Position numbers and translations under genes: made by a program. From positions 4,154,001 through 4,218,000 of the forward strand of contig NZ_JABFCS010000001.1 of assembly GCF_013087525.1 (NCBI RefSeq): DNA of 64,000 bases, read 5' to 3'. Shown here one piece after another: positions 56,338 to 64,000 of this stretch; positions within the stretch are counted from its first letter, which is position 1, and each line of letters opens with the position of its first letter. Source of the stretch: Ramlibacter montanisoli (GTDB lineage Bacteria; Pseudomonadota; Gammaproteobacteria; Burkholderiales; Burkholderiaceae_C). Below the pieces are notes generated by a model. It was not told the DNA's origin, ran no database searches, and saw only the letters and a program-made list of their open reading frames with translations.

Positions 56338-57246
56338 CACCAGTCTCCCGAGGCGCCGCCGCCGCCGAAATCACCACCACCGCCGGAGCCGAAGCCGCCT
56401 CCGCCGCCACCGCCCCAGCCGCCACCACCGCCGCCGCCACCCCAGCCGCCGGGGAAGATGACCGGGCCGCCGTAGCCGCCGCGCCGGCCGCCGAAGGCCC
56501 GGCGGCGCCGGAGAGCAGCGAGAACAGCAGGGCGACGATGCCCGCGATCACCGCGATCACGAGGCTGGAGGTGAACATCATCGCCAGGAAGCCGAAGCCG
56601 CCGCCGGTGACCAGCGAGCCCAGCTTGCGGCCGAACATGGCGCGCAGGACGCCGCCCACCACCGGGACGGCGATGAACAGCAGGATGGCCAGGCTGAAGA
56701 AGTCGAAGCCGCCCTGGCCGCCGCCCTGCGGCTGCTGCGGCCGGCGCGGCTCGGGCAGGGCCTCGCCGCTGACCCGCGCGATCAGCTGGTCCGCCGCCGC
56801 CTGCAGGCCGCCGGCGAAGTCGCCCTGGCGGAAGCGCGGCGTGATGGCGTCGTCGATGATCATCCTGGCGGCCAGGTCGGGAACCGCGCCTTCCAGCGTC
56901 TTCGCCACCTCGATGCGCACCTTGCGGTCGTCCTTGGCGACGATCAGCAGGATGCCGTCGCCCACTTCCTTGCGGCCGATCTTCCACGCATTGCCGACGC
57001 GGTTGGCGTAGCTGGAGATGTCCTCGGGCAGCGCGTGGTCGGCACCATCAGCACCACGATCTGCGAGCCCTTCTTCTGCTCGAAGGCGGCCAGCTTGTCG
57101 TCGAGCGCCTTGCGCTGGATGTCGTCCAGCGTGCCGGTCTGGTCGATGACGCGGGCGGTGAGTTCGGGGACGGGCAGGACGCCCTGGGCGGCCGCCAGCC
57201 CGAAGGCCAGCAGCGCCAGCAGGAAGGTGAGGAAGCGCTTCAACAC
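56337..57246 (-). CDS. TPM-domain membrane protein, YgcG-like (two frameshifts)
   Basis: About 303 residues: signal (FLTFLLALLAFGLAAAQG), TPM domain (DQTGTLDDIQRKALDDKL, EDISSYANRVGNAWKIGRK, GILLIVAKDDRKVRIEV), two membrane helices, and a Gly-rich tail ending GGGGASGDW. One base is missing near 57038-57046 and one near 56498-56512. TPM domains may act as phosphatases or in photosystem repair in plants; the bacterial role is open. Between LemA and a soluble TPM protein. Confidence 0.87.
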
Positions 57247-57255
57247 CCGGACAGG

Positions 57256-57951
57256 TCAGCGCGTGGCGCTGGCCGGCGCCGCGGTGCCCGGAGCGGGCAG
57301 CGCGCTGGCGGCCGGCGCGGCCGGCGGCAGGGTCGCGGAGACCGAGGGCGCCGCGCCCGGCGCCGCGGGCTTGCCGAAGTCCACGGTCGGCGGCACCGAG
57401 ATCTGCGCTTCGTTCTGCACCGTGAAGGACGGCTTGGGGTCGTAGTTGAAGATCATCGCCGTCAGGTTGGTCGGGAAGCTGCGCGCCAGCACGTTGTACT
57501 GCTGCACCGCCTGGATGTAGCGGTTGCGCGCGACCGTGATGCGGTTCTCGGTGCCTTCCAGCTGCACGCGCAGGTCGCGGAAGCCCTGGTTGGCCTGCAG
57601 GGTGGGATAGCGTTCGCTCACGACCATCAGCCGCGACAGCGCGCTGGACAGCTCGCCCTGCGCCTGCTGGAACTTGGCGAAGGCCTCGGGATTGTTCAGC
57701 GTTTCCGGCGTGACCTGCACGGCGGTCGCCCGCGAGCGGGCCTCGATCACGCGGGTGAGCGTTTCCTGCTCGAAGTTCGCCTCGCCCTTGACCGTGGCGA
57801 CGATGTTGGGGATCAGGTCGGCGCGGCGCTGGTACTGGTTCAGCACCTCGCTCCAGGCGGACTTGGTCTGTTCGTCCAGGGTCTGGAACTGGTTGTAGCC
57901 GCAACCACTCAGGGAGGCCAGCAACGCCACGATCAGCAGCCACTTCTTCAT
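57256..57951 (-). CDS. lemA: LemA family lipoprotein
   Basis: A 231-residue protein with lipobox LSGC and the coiled-coil LemA domain (YNQFQTLDEQTKSAWSEVLN, YQRRADLIPNIVATVKG, NRYIQAVQQYN). The last 40 residues are Ala/Pro-rich. First gene of LemA-TPM-TPM, a common triple linked to envelope processes but without firm function. Confidence 0.93.
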   Translation of the reverse strand: MKKWLLIVALLASLSGCGYNQFQTLDEQTKSAWSEVLNQYQRRADLIPNIVATVKGEANFEQETLTRVIEARSRATAVQVTPETLNNPEAFAKFQQAQGELSSALSRLMVVSERYPTLQANQGFRDLRVQLEGTENRITVARNRYIQAVQQYNVLARSFPTNLTAMIFNYDPKPSFTVQNEAQISVPPTVDFGKPAAPGAAPSVSATLPPAAPAASALPAPGTAAPASATR

Positions 57952-57998
57952 GGGGAGTCCTTGTCTCGGCGGGAATCCGCAAAGTTAGCATAGATGGG

Positions 57999-58739
57999 AT
58001 GCGGCAGGACCCGGTTCAAGTGCTCCAGGCAGCGGCGCGTGGGACGCCATCGGAGGCGAAGCCGCGCCTGCTCATCGCCGGGGCCACCGGCGTCCTGGGC
58101 AACGAAGTGTTGCGGCGGCTGGTCGGCTCCTCCCGCTTCGGCGTGACCCAGGTGCTGGCGCGCGAGCCCATCACGGCCGGCCTGCGCGGCGTGCGCACGA
58201 CGCTGGTGCCGTCGGAGGATCCGCAGGACTGGCCGCCCGCCGCGGCGGACACCGGCATCATCCTGTTCGATCCGCCGCGCATGTTCCACGAACGCGAGCG
58301 CGCCCTGTGGACGCCCACGCCGCGGCAGCTGCTGCCGCTGGCGCGCTGGATGCGCGCCGGTGGGGTTCGGACCGTGGCGATCGTGCTGCCGCACGCGCCC
58401 GGGCAGCTGCCCGAGGCGCTCAAGCGGGGGCTGGCCACGCTGGACGAACAGGCGATCGCCGGCCTCGGCTTCGAGCGGCTGCTGATCCTGCGTTCGGCGC
58501 AGAAGCCGCCGGAAACCCGGCATCCGGACGTCTTGGTCCGGCTGGCGCACTGGATGCTCGGCATCTTCAGGTACATGGTTCCCTCCAGCGAACAGCCGGT
58601 CCGGGCGGCCAAGGTCGCCGAGCTGCTGAACGTGGCGCTGCTGCTCGCCCGACCCGGCATCCACGTGGCGCCACCGGAACTGGTGTGGCAAGCGGCGCAA
58701 CAGGACGTGCGAACGGTCGCCCGCGGCTGGCTCGGCTGA
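57999..58739 (+). CDS. NAD(P)-binding Rossmann-fold protein
   Basis: A 246-residue atypical SDR-like protein. IAGATGVLGNEVLRRLVG is the dinucleotide-binding motif; a classical YxxxK site is not seen, so it may be a non-catalytic or isomerase-type member. Divergent from lemA. Substrate unknown. Confidence 0.75.
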   Translation: MRQDPVQVLQAAARGTPSEAKPRLLIAGATGVLGNEVLRRLVGSSRFGVTQVLAREPITAGLRGVRTTLVPSEDPQDWPPAAADTGIILFDPPRMFHERERALWTPTPRQLLPLARWMRAGGVRTVAIVLPHAPGQLPEALKRGLATLDEQAIAGLGFERLLILRSAQKPPETRHPDVLVRLAHWMLGIFRYMVPSSEQPVRAAKVAELLNVALLLARPGIHVAPPELVWQAAQQDVRTVARGWLG

Positions 58740-58779
58740 ACAAGCTTGGGCACAATGCCTGCAACACGGCAGTTCGCGC

Positions 58780-59232
58780 ATGCGCAAGTCCAAGCTCCAG
58801 GCAGCCCATCTCGAGGGTGACGCCGATGACATCGAAGCGGCTTTCTACGATGCCCTCCAGCGCGGGGACATCGATCGCCTCATGGCGTGCTGGGCGGACG
58901 AGGACGACATCTTCTGCATCCACCCGGGCGGGCCCCGGCTGGTGGGCGCCACGGCGATCCGCGCCACCTTCGAAGCCATGTTCAGCGACGGCGGCACGGT
59001 GCGCGCCTGGCCCGAGCGCGTGCGCAAGATCCTGGCCGTGGGCAGCAGCGTGCACAACGTGCTGGAGCGGGTGGAAGTGCTCACCTCCACCGGCCCGACC
59101 AACGCCTGGGTGATGGCCACCAACGTCTACCACCGCACCGCCCAGGGCTGGCGGCTGGTGGCCCACCACGCCAGTCCCGGCACCACCAGCGAGATCCAGG
59201 AAGTCTCGGATGCGCCTTCGGTCCTTCACTAG
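58780..59232 (+). CDS. SnoaL/DUF4440-type NTF2-like protein
   Basis: A 150-residue cone-shaped alpha+beta barrel protein. AFYDALQRGDIDRLMACWAD and GPRLVGATAIRATFEAMF are typical of this group; GWRLVAHHASPG closes the barrel. Catalytic or ligand-binding role unknown. Ends 23 bases inside the next gene. Confidence 0.87.
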   Translation: MRKSKLQAAHLEGDADDIEAAFYDALQRGDIDRLMACWADEDDIFCIHPGGPRLVGATAIRATFEAMFSDGGTVRAWPERVRKILAVGSSVHNVLERVEVLTSTGPTNAWVMATNVYHRTAQGWRLVAHHASPGTTSEIQEVSDAPSVLH

Positions 59233-60274
59233 CGACTTCATGCAGAACTACCGGGCGCCCTGGTGGCTGCCCGGTGGCAACGCGCAGAGCATCTGGCCGG
59301 CGGTGTTCGCGCGGCGCACCCGCGGGCCGGTGCCCGAGTACCGGCGCGAGCGCTGGGACACGCCCGACGGCGACTTCGTGCACCTGGACTTCCTGGACAA
59401 CGACGTGTCCTCGCGCCGGCCGATGGTCGTGCTGTTCCACGGCCTGGAGGGCTCCTCGCGCAGCCACTACTCGGAGGCCTTCGCCGACGTCGCCTGGCGC
59501 GGCAAGCTCACCTTCGTGGTGCCGCACTTCCGCGGCTGCAGCGGCGAGATGAACCTGGCGCCGCGCGCCTACCACTCGGGCGACCACGAGGAGATCGACT
59601 TCATCCTGCGCACGCTGCGCCAGCGCCACCAGGGCCCGATCGTCGCGGTCGGCGTCTCGCTGGGCGGCAATGCGCTGCTGCGCTGGGCCGCGGAGCAGGG
59701 CGAGGAGGCGAGCCGTGTCGCATCGGCGGTGGCCTCGGTGTGTTCGCCGCTGGACCTCGCCGCGGGCGGCCACGCCATCGGCCGCGGCTTCAACCGCATG
59801 GTCTACACCACCATGTTCCTGCGCACCATGAAGCCCAAGGCGCTGCACAAGTGGGCGCAGCACCCCGGGCTGTTCGACCGCGAGGCGCTGCTGCAGGCGC
59901 GCGACCTGTACGAGTTCGACAACATCTTCACCGCGCCGGTGCACGGCTTCACCAGCACCGAGGACTACTGGGCGCGCGCCTCGGCCAAGCCGCACCTGCA
60001 CCGCGTGCGCATCCCGGCGCTGGCGCTCAATTCCTGCAACGATCCCTTCATCCCGGCGCACAGCCTGCCGCGGCCGGAGGAGGTGAGCGCGTCCGTCACG
60101 CTGTGGCAGCCGCAGCAGGGCGGCCACGTCGGCTTCCCCGCAGGGCCCTTTCCGGGCTACGTGTGGGCGATGCCGGAGGCGGTCAGCGCCTGGCTGCTCC
60201 AGGCCGCCGGCATCACGCCGGTGGTGCCGGCGGAGTGGCCGGAATACCCGATGACGGTGCCCGCGGCCCTCTGA
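59210..60274 (+). CDS. YheT-family alpha/beta hydrolase
   Basis: About 354 residues (344 if the ATG at 59240 is used). RAPWWLPGGNAQSIWPAVF is the YheT N-terminal signature; nucleophile Ser in GVSLGGNALLRW; Asp in NDPFIPAHSLP and His in QGGHVGFPAG complete the triad. CAGGAAG before 59210 favours the longer form. Substrate unknown. Confidence 0.9.
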   Translation: MRLRSFTSDFMQNYRAPWWLPGGNAQSIWPAVFARRTRGPVPEYRRERWDTPDGDFVHLDFLDNDVSSRRPMVVLFHGLEGSSRSHYSEAFADVAWRGKLTFVVPHFRGCSGEMNLAPRAYHSGDHEEIDFILRTLRQRHQGPIVAVGVSLGGNALLRWAAEQGEEASRVASAVASVCSPLDLAAGGHAIGRGFNRMVYTTMFLRTMKPKALHKWAQHPGLFDREALLQARDLYEFDNIFTAPVHGFTSTEDYWARASAKPHLHRVRIPALALNSCNDPFIPAHSLPRPEEVSASVTLWQPQQGGHVGFPAGPFPGYVWAMPEAVSAWLLQAAGITPVVPAEWPEYPMTVPAAL

Positions 60275-60281
60275 AGCCGGC

Positions 60282-62564
60282 TCAGTCGCCGGCCGGGCGG
60301 GGCCCGGTGGCGGCCGGTGCGGCCGCCGGAGCGGGCGTCGCCGGCGCCACCGTCGGAAGGAAGGCGGGGTGGATGCCCTGGTTCACGGGCGGCGGGCTGG
60401 GCGTCGGGGGAACGGCCACCGCCGTGAGCGCCTGCGGGGCCGAGGCGGCGGCGAGCGCGCGCGGCGCCGATGCGGACGCCAGGCTGCGCTGCGCCGCTGC
60501 TGCGGAAGCCGCTGCTGCGGTCGCGGTCGCGCGCGACGAGGACGCGGCCGATGCGGCGGCCAGGGCGGCCGAGGCCGCGCCGGCCGGCGACAGCAGCGCA
60601 CCGCCCGGCCCGGTGGGCGGCGGCCACGCGACTTCCGAGGCGACCCGGGGCGTGCCCACGGGGTTGGCCGCCTTGCCCTGGCGCACCAGCGCGAGGTCTT
60701 CCTCGCTGGGGTACTGGTTCATCAGGTAGTAGTCGAAGGCGCGGCGCGCGATTGGCGCGGCGGCCGCGGCGCCGAAGCCGGCGTTCTCCACGATCATCGC
60801 GATGGCGATCTTCGGGTCCTCGGCCGGCGCGAACGCGACGTACAGCGAGTGGTCGCGCTGGTGCTCCTCCAGCTTGGAGGCGTTGTACTTCGCGCCCTGC
60901 GCCACGCCCACGGCCTGCGCAGTGCCGGTCTTGCCGCCGGACAGGTAGCCCGCGCCCTGGAACACGCGGGTGGACGTGCCCTGCTGCGTCACGCCCACCA
61001 TCGCCTTGCGGATGACTTCCAGGTGCTGGGGCTTGTAGCCCAGGTTCACGGGCGGGTCCCGCGGCACCGGCGTGTTCTGCTTGGTGGTGGAGTCCTGCGT
61101 GGCGATCACCAGGTGCGGCTTGTGCTTGACGCCGTTGTTCACCACGGTGGCCAGCGCCTGCGCCACCTGCAGCAGCGTGAAGCTGTTGTAGCCCTGGCCG
61201 ATGCCCAGCGAGATGGTTTCGCCGGCGTACCACTTCTTCTGCTCCGGCTTCTTGTAGTAGTTGCGCTTCCACTCCTGGCTGGGAAGCACGCCGCGCACCT
61301 CGCCGAAGATGTCGATGCCGGTGTACTGGCCGAAGCCCAGGGGCTTCATGAAATCGTGGATCAGGTCCACGCCCATCTCGTTGGCCAGCGAGTAGTAGTA
61401 GACGTTGGAGGACTTGACGATGCTGGTGTGCATGTCCACCGCGCCCAGGCCGTGGTCGCCGTGGCTGCGGAACACGTGGCCGCCGAAGGCCCAGGAGCCG
61501 CCGTCGTGGATCACCTGCGTCGCCGAGCGCTTGCCGGTCTCCAGCGCCGCCAGCGCCATGAAGGGCTTGTAGGTGGAGCCGATCGGGTAGGTGCCGCGCA
61601 GCGCGCGATTGAGCAGCGGCTTGTCGATCGACTCGTTGAGCATCGACCAGTTCTCCTGGTCGATGCCGTCCACGAACAGGTTGGGGTCGAAGGTGGGCTT
61701 GCTCACGAAGGACAGCACTTCGCCGGTCTTGGGGTCGATGGCCACCAGCGCGCCGCGGCGGTCGCCGTACATGTCCTCGATCAGGCGCTGCATCTTGATG
61801 TCGATCGACAGCACCACCGTGTTGCCCGGCGTGGCCGGGCTGCTGGCCAGCTTGCGCACCGCGCGGCCGCCGGCGGAGGTCTCCACCTGCTCCACGCCGG
61901 TGATGCCGTGCAACTGCTTTTCGAAGCTCTGCTCCACCCCCAGCTTGCCGATGTACTCGGTGCCGCGGTAGTTGCCCTGCTCCTCCTCCGGCCAGTCCTC
62001 CATCTGCTTCTTCTCGGTCGTGTTGATCCGTCCGATGTAGCCGATGGCGTGGCTGGCGAGCTCGCCCCAGGGATAGTTGCGGAACAGGCGGGCCTTGATG
62101 TCGACGCCGGGGAAGCGGAAGCGCTGCACCGTGAAGCGGGCGACTTCCTCGTCGGTCAGCTTGGTGCGGATCGGGATCGAGTCGACGCTCTTGCTTTCCT
62201 CCTGGAATTTCTTGAAGCGGCGGCGGTCGCGCGGCTGGATCTCGATCACCTGCGCCAGCTCGTCGATCACCTTTTCCAGCGGGCGCGTCAGGCGCGAGGG
62301 CGTGATCTCCAGCGTGTAGGCGGAGTAGTTGGTGGCCAGCACGATGCCGTTGCGGTCCAGGATCAGGCCGCGGTTGGGCACGATCGGAACGATGGCCGTG
62401 CGGTTGGCCTCGGCCTGGTCGTCCAGCTCCTCGTGCTTGACCACCTGCAGCCACACCAGGCGCGACGCCAGCAGCAGGAAGCAGACGAGGACGACGACGC
62501 TGGCCGCCAGCACGCGGCCGCGGAAGCGCGAGAGTTCGGCTTCGACGTTGCGGAGTTCGGTCAT
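60282..62564 (-). CDS. mrdA: Penicillin-binding protein 2
   Basis: A 760-residue elongasome transpeptidase. One N-terminal membrane helix (VVVLVCFLLLASRLVWLQV), dimerisation domain, then SxxK in YPIGSTYKPF, SxN in KSSNVYYY and KTG in SGGKTGTAQ. E. coli PBP2 is 633 residues; the excess is an Ala/Ser/Pro-rich tail of about 110 residues after MNQYPSEEDLALVRQGK, periplasmic and probably disordered. Follows mreD by 29 bases. Uninterrupted. Confidence 0.97.
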   Translation of the reverse strand: MTELRNVEAELSRFRGRVLAASVVVLVCFLLLASRLVWLQVVKHEELDDQAEANRTAIVPIVPNRGLILDRNGIVLATNYSAYTLEITPSRLTRPLEKVIDELAQVIEIQPRDRRRFKKFQEESKSVDSIPIRTKLTDEEVARFTVQRFRFPGVDIKARLFRNYPWGELASHAIGYIGRINTTEKKQMEDWPEEEQGNYRGTEYIGKLGVEQSFEKQLHGITGVEQVETSAGGRAVRKLASSPATPGNTVVLSIDIKMQRLIEDMYGDRRGALVAIDPKTGEVLSFVSKPTFDPNLFVDGIDQENWSMLNESIDKPLLNRALRGTYPIGSTYKPFMALAALETGKRSATQVIHDGGSWAFGGHVFRSHGDHGLGAVDMHTSIVKSSNVYYYSLANEMGVDLIHDFMKPLGFGQYTGIDIFGEVRGVLPSQEWKRNYYKKPEQKKWYAGETISLGIGQGYNSFTLLQVAQALATVVNNGVKHKPHLVIATQDSTTKQNTPVPRDPPVNLGYKPQHLEVIRKAMVGVTQQGTSTRVFQGAGYLSGGKTGTAQAVGVAQGAKYNASKLEEHQRDHSLYVAFAPAEDPKIAIAMIVENAGFGAAAAAPIARRAFDYYLMNQYPSEEDLALVRQGKAANPVGTPRVASEVAWPPPTGPGGALLSPAGAASAALAAASAASSSRATATAAAASAAAAQRSLASASAPRALAAASAPQALTAVAVPPTPSPPPVNQGIHPAFLPTVAPATPAPAAAPAATGPRPAGD

Positions 62565-62593
62565 GGGCCTTCGGGGGCGCCGGGGGCGGCGGT

Positions 62594-63111
62594 TTACAGC
62601 GGCCTATTTTCGTCCGGATCGGGCGCCCTGCGTTGGGGAGCCAGCAGGATCACGCTCACGATCGGCCAAAGTGCGGCTTCCAGCACGGGCGCCAGCAGCA
62701 CGGCCGGGCCGGGGAAGGCGCCGCCGGCCAGCATGCGGATGGCCAGCTCGATGGCGTGCGCCGCCACGAACAGCGGCAGCACCTGGATCGTCTGCGACGG
62801 CACCTTGAACCACAGCAGCCGGCGGTGGATGGTGATCGCGAAGTAGCTCAGCGTGGTGTAGGCCAGCGCATGCTGGCCCAGCAGTGAGGCCATGTGCACG
62901 TCCACCGCCAGGCCGAAGATGAAGGCGGCGATCACGCCGATGCGCAGCGGCTGGTGCACGCTCCAGAACACCAGCACGACCGCCAGCAGGTCGGGCATCC
63001 AGGGCAGGCGGCCGACCGGCAGCATCATCAGGGTCATCGCGACGATCAGCGAGAACCAGATGAACAGGGGTTGGCCGGCAGCAGCAGCGGCTGCCCGGGA
63101 CGCATGATCAT
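62594..63111 (-). CDS. mreD: Rod shape-determining protein MreD (one frameshift)
   Basis: About 172 residues, five membrane helices, elongasome scaffold. Start MIMRPGQPLLLPANP; one C (plus-strand G run 63067-63070) is missing before LFIWFSLIVAMTLMMLPVG. GRLPWMPDLLAVVLVFWSV and FIFGLAVDVHMASLLGQHAL are diagnostic. Lies between mreC and mrdA. Confidence 0.94.
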
Positions 63112-63124
63112 GCGGGCTCGCTCC

Positions 63125-64000
63125 TCACTTGCGGATCGCCTGGCGCTTGGCCAGCGGCAGCACCGGATCCTCGGGCGCCGGCCGCGCGGGAATCTGGTTG
63201 AGCATCGGCTTGAGCACCATCACGTGCCGCGCGCCGTCCACCAGCGCCGCCGGGTGCAGCACGATGCGCGCGAAGGCGGAATCGGGCCGGCGCTCCACCT
63301 TCACCACCTTGGCCACCGGGATGCCGGGCGGGTAGACGCCGTCCACGCCGCTGGTGGTCAGCAGGTCGCCGGGCTGCACGTCCGCGTTGGCGGCCATGTA
63401 GCGCAGCTCCAGGCCGCCGGTGCCGTGGCGGCCGGCATCGCCATAGGTGATGCCGCGCACGCCGGTGCGGGTGTTGAGGATCGGGATCGCCTGGTCCACG
63501 TCGGTCACCAGGGTGACCTCGCTGATGAGCGGGTGCACGCGCGTGACCTGGCCGAGCACGCCGGATTCGTCGATCACCGGCGAGCCGGGTTCGATGCCCT
63601 GTGCCATGCCCTTGTCGATGATCACCTTGCGCGTGTAGGGGTCGGCGGCGTCATAGAGCACTTCGGCGGCCGCCGCCGGGGTGGACAGGCGCTCGCGCAG
63701 CGACAGCAGCTTGCGCAGCTGCGTGTTCTCGGTGGTGAGCTGCTCCACCTGGTTGGCGCGCTGCGACTGCAGGATGAGCTTGCGGCGCGCCGCTTCCTCG
63801 TTGGTGAGGGCGGAGTTCAGCGAGGTGAAGTAGTCCTGCACGGTGCGCACCGCCAGCACCGGCCGCATGGCCACCCACTGCAGCGGGAACAGCACGGTGG
63901 CGACCGAGGCGCGCAGCGGCTGGGTGATGCGGAAGCGCGCGTCGGCCACCATCAGGAACAGCGCCAGCGCGCTGCAGACCATCAGCTTCGAGAGAGCGGA
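63125..64000 (-). CDS. mreC: Rod shape-determining protein MreC, 5'-truncated by window end
   Basis: At least 291 residues. One membrane helix (LMVCSALALFLMVAD), a coiled coil (LTNEEAARRKLILQSQRANQ, VEQLTTENTQLRKLLSLRER) and the beta-barrel domain with KGMAQGIEPGSPVIDESGVL and TSGVDGVYPPGIPVAKVV. The first few residues lie outside the window. MreB is expected just upstream on the same strand. Confidence 0.96.
   Translation of the reverse strand, partial: SALSKLMVCSALALFLMVADARFRITQPLRASVATVLFPLQWVAMRPVLAVRTVQDYFTSLNSALTNEEAARRKLILQSQRANQVEQLTTENTQLRKLLSLRERLSTPAAAAEVLYDAADPYTRKVIIDKGMAQGIEPGSPVIDESGVLGQVTRVHPLISEVTLVTDVDQAIPILNTRTGVRGITYGDAGRHGTGGLELRYMAANADVQPGDLLTTSGVDGVYPPGIPVAKVVKVERRPDSAFARIVLHPAALVDGARHVMVLKPMLNQIPARPAPEDPVLPLAKRQAIRK

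Noticed and set aside
56380..56460. Glycine-codon-rich tandem repeat near the TPM gene end as a separate repeat element
   Set aside because: It encodes the usual Gly-rich C-terminus of YgcG-like TPM proteins.
60369..62846. An 825-codon open frame antisense to mrdA and mreD, and similar long antisense frames over fusA (22084-23718), groEL (6065-7285), rplB (27088-28179) and the 1.6-3 kb region
   Set aside because: They mirror codon-position GC bias of the real genes, have no family features and no ribosome sites.

Overview
The window is a GC-rich chromosomal segment of a betaproteobacterium. Its gene content and orders (str and S10 ribosomal operons, dat-ybeD-lipB-lipA, atpIBEFHAGDC, mreCD-mrdA, groESL under CIRCE, a Pseudomonas-type acidic-site HemB, a regulatory EIIA-HPr-EI trio) fit Burkholderiales, most likely Comamonadaceae; a Ramlibacter-like organism is a guess. 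There are no rRNA or tRNA genes, no CRISPR, no insertion sequence and no prophage. It is core chromosome with a few accessory islands.

Layout. 1-5.5 kb: end of a secretion/pilus ATPase, a Crp/Fnr regulator, an RluF-like pseudouridine synthase, an orphan iron-type ABC binding protein, a photoactive yellow protein (PYP) gene and, overlapping it, a fused carrier-domain/adenylate-forming ligase that probably activates the PYP chromophore. 5.5-9.2 kb: groEL-groES (minus strand) with CIRCE, and two lipoproteins. 9.2-16.4 kb: MarC, MaoC, SDR, dienelactone hydrolase, amidohydrolase, GST, DUF72, CorA, HemB. 16.4-20.3 kb: a candidate small RNA, then hemJ-VanZ-[2Fe-2S] protein-hydrolase-dacC as one tightly overlapping unit. 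20.3-30.5 kb: rpsL-rpsG-fusA-tuf-rpsJ, a terminator, a new promoter with an attenuator-like hairpin, then rplC-D-W-B-rpsS-rplV-rpsC-rplP-rpmC-rpsQ. 30.5-44.2 kb: peroxiredoxin, GNAT, cytochrome b561 and c', TlpA-like protein, hydrolase, CoA transferase, MFS, PTS trio, EamA exporter and the lipoate genes. 44.2-52 kb: the full ATP synthase operon followed by a second, diverged atpC. 52-64 kb: NAD(P)HX dehydratase, histidine phosphatase, a branched-chain-type binding protein, TPM/TPM/LemA, three small-molecule-enzyme-like genes and mrdA-mreD-mreC (cut by the window end).

Quality warning. About 28 one- or two-base indels interrupt otherwise perfect genes, including single-copy essential ones (rpsL, fusA, tuf, rpsC, atpH, atpD, hemB, lipA, mreD). 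Most are deletions in G or C runs. I treat them as sequencing or consensus errors, annotate each gene over its full span and give the position of each break.

The most interesting items are the PYP plus carrier-ligase pair, the 89 percent identical second atpC, the small RNA with an exposed CCUCC loop between hemB and hemJ, and the candidate autoregulatory leaders of the ribosomal operons (an attenuator before rplC, a leader hairpin before rpsL, and a nested structure between rpsL and rpsG where S7 acts in E. coli).
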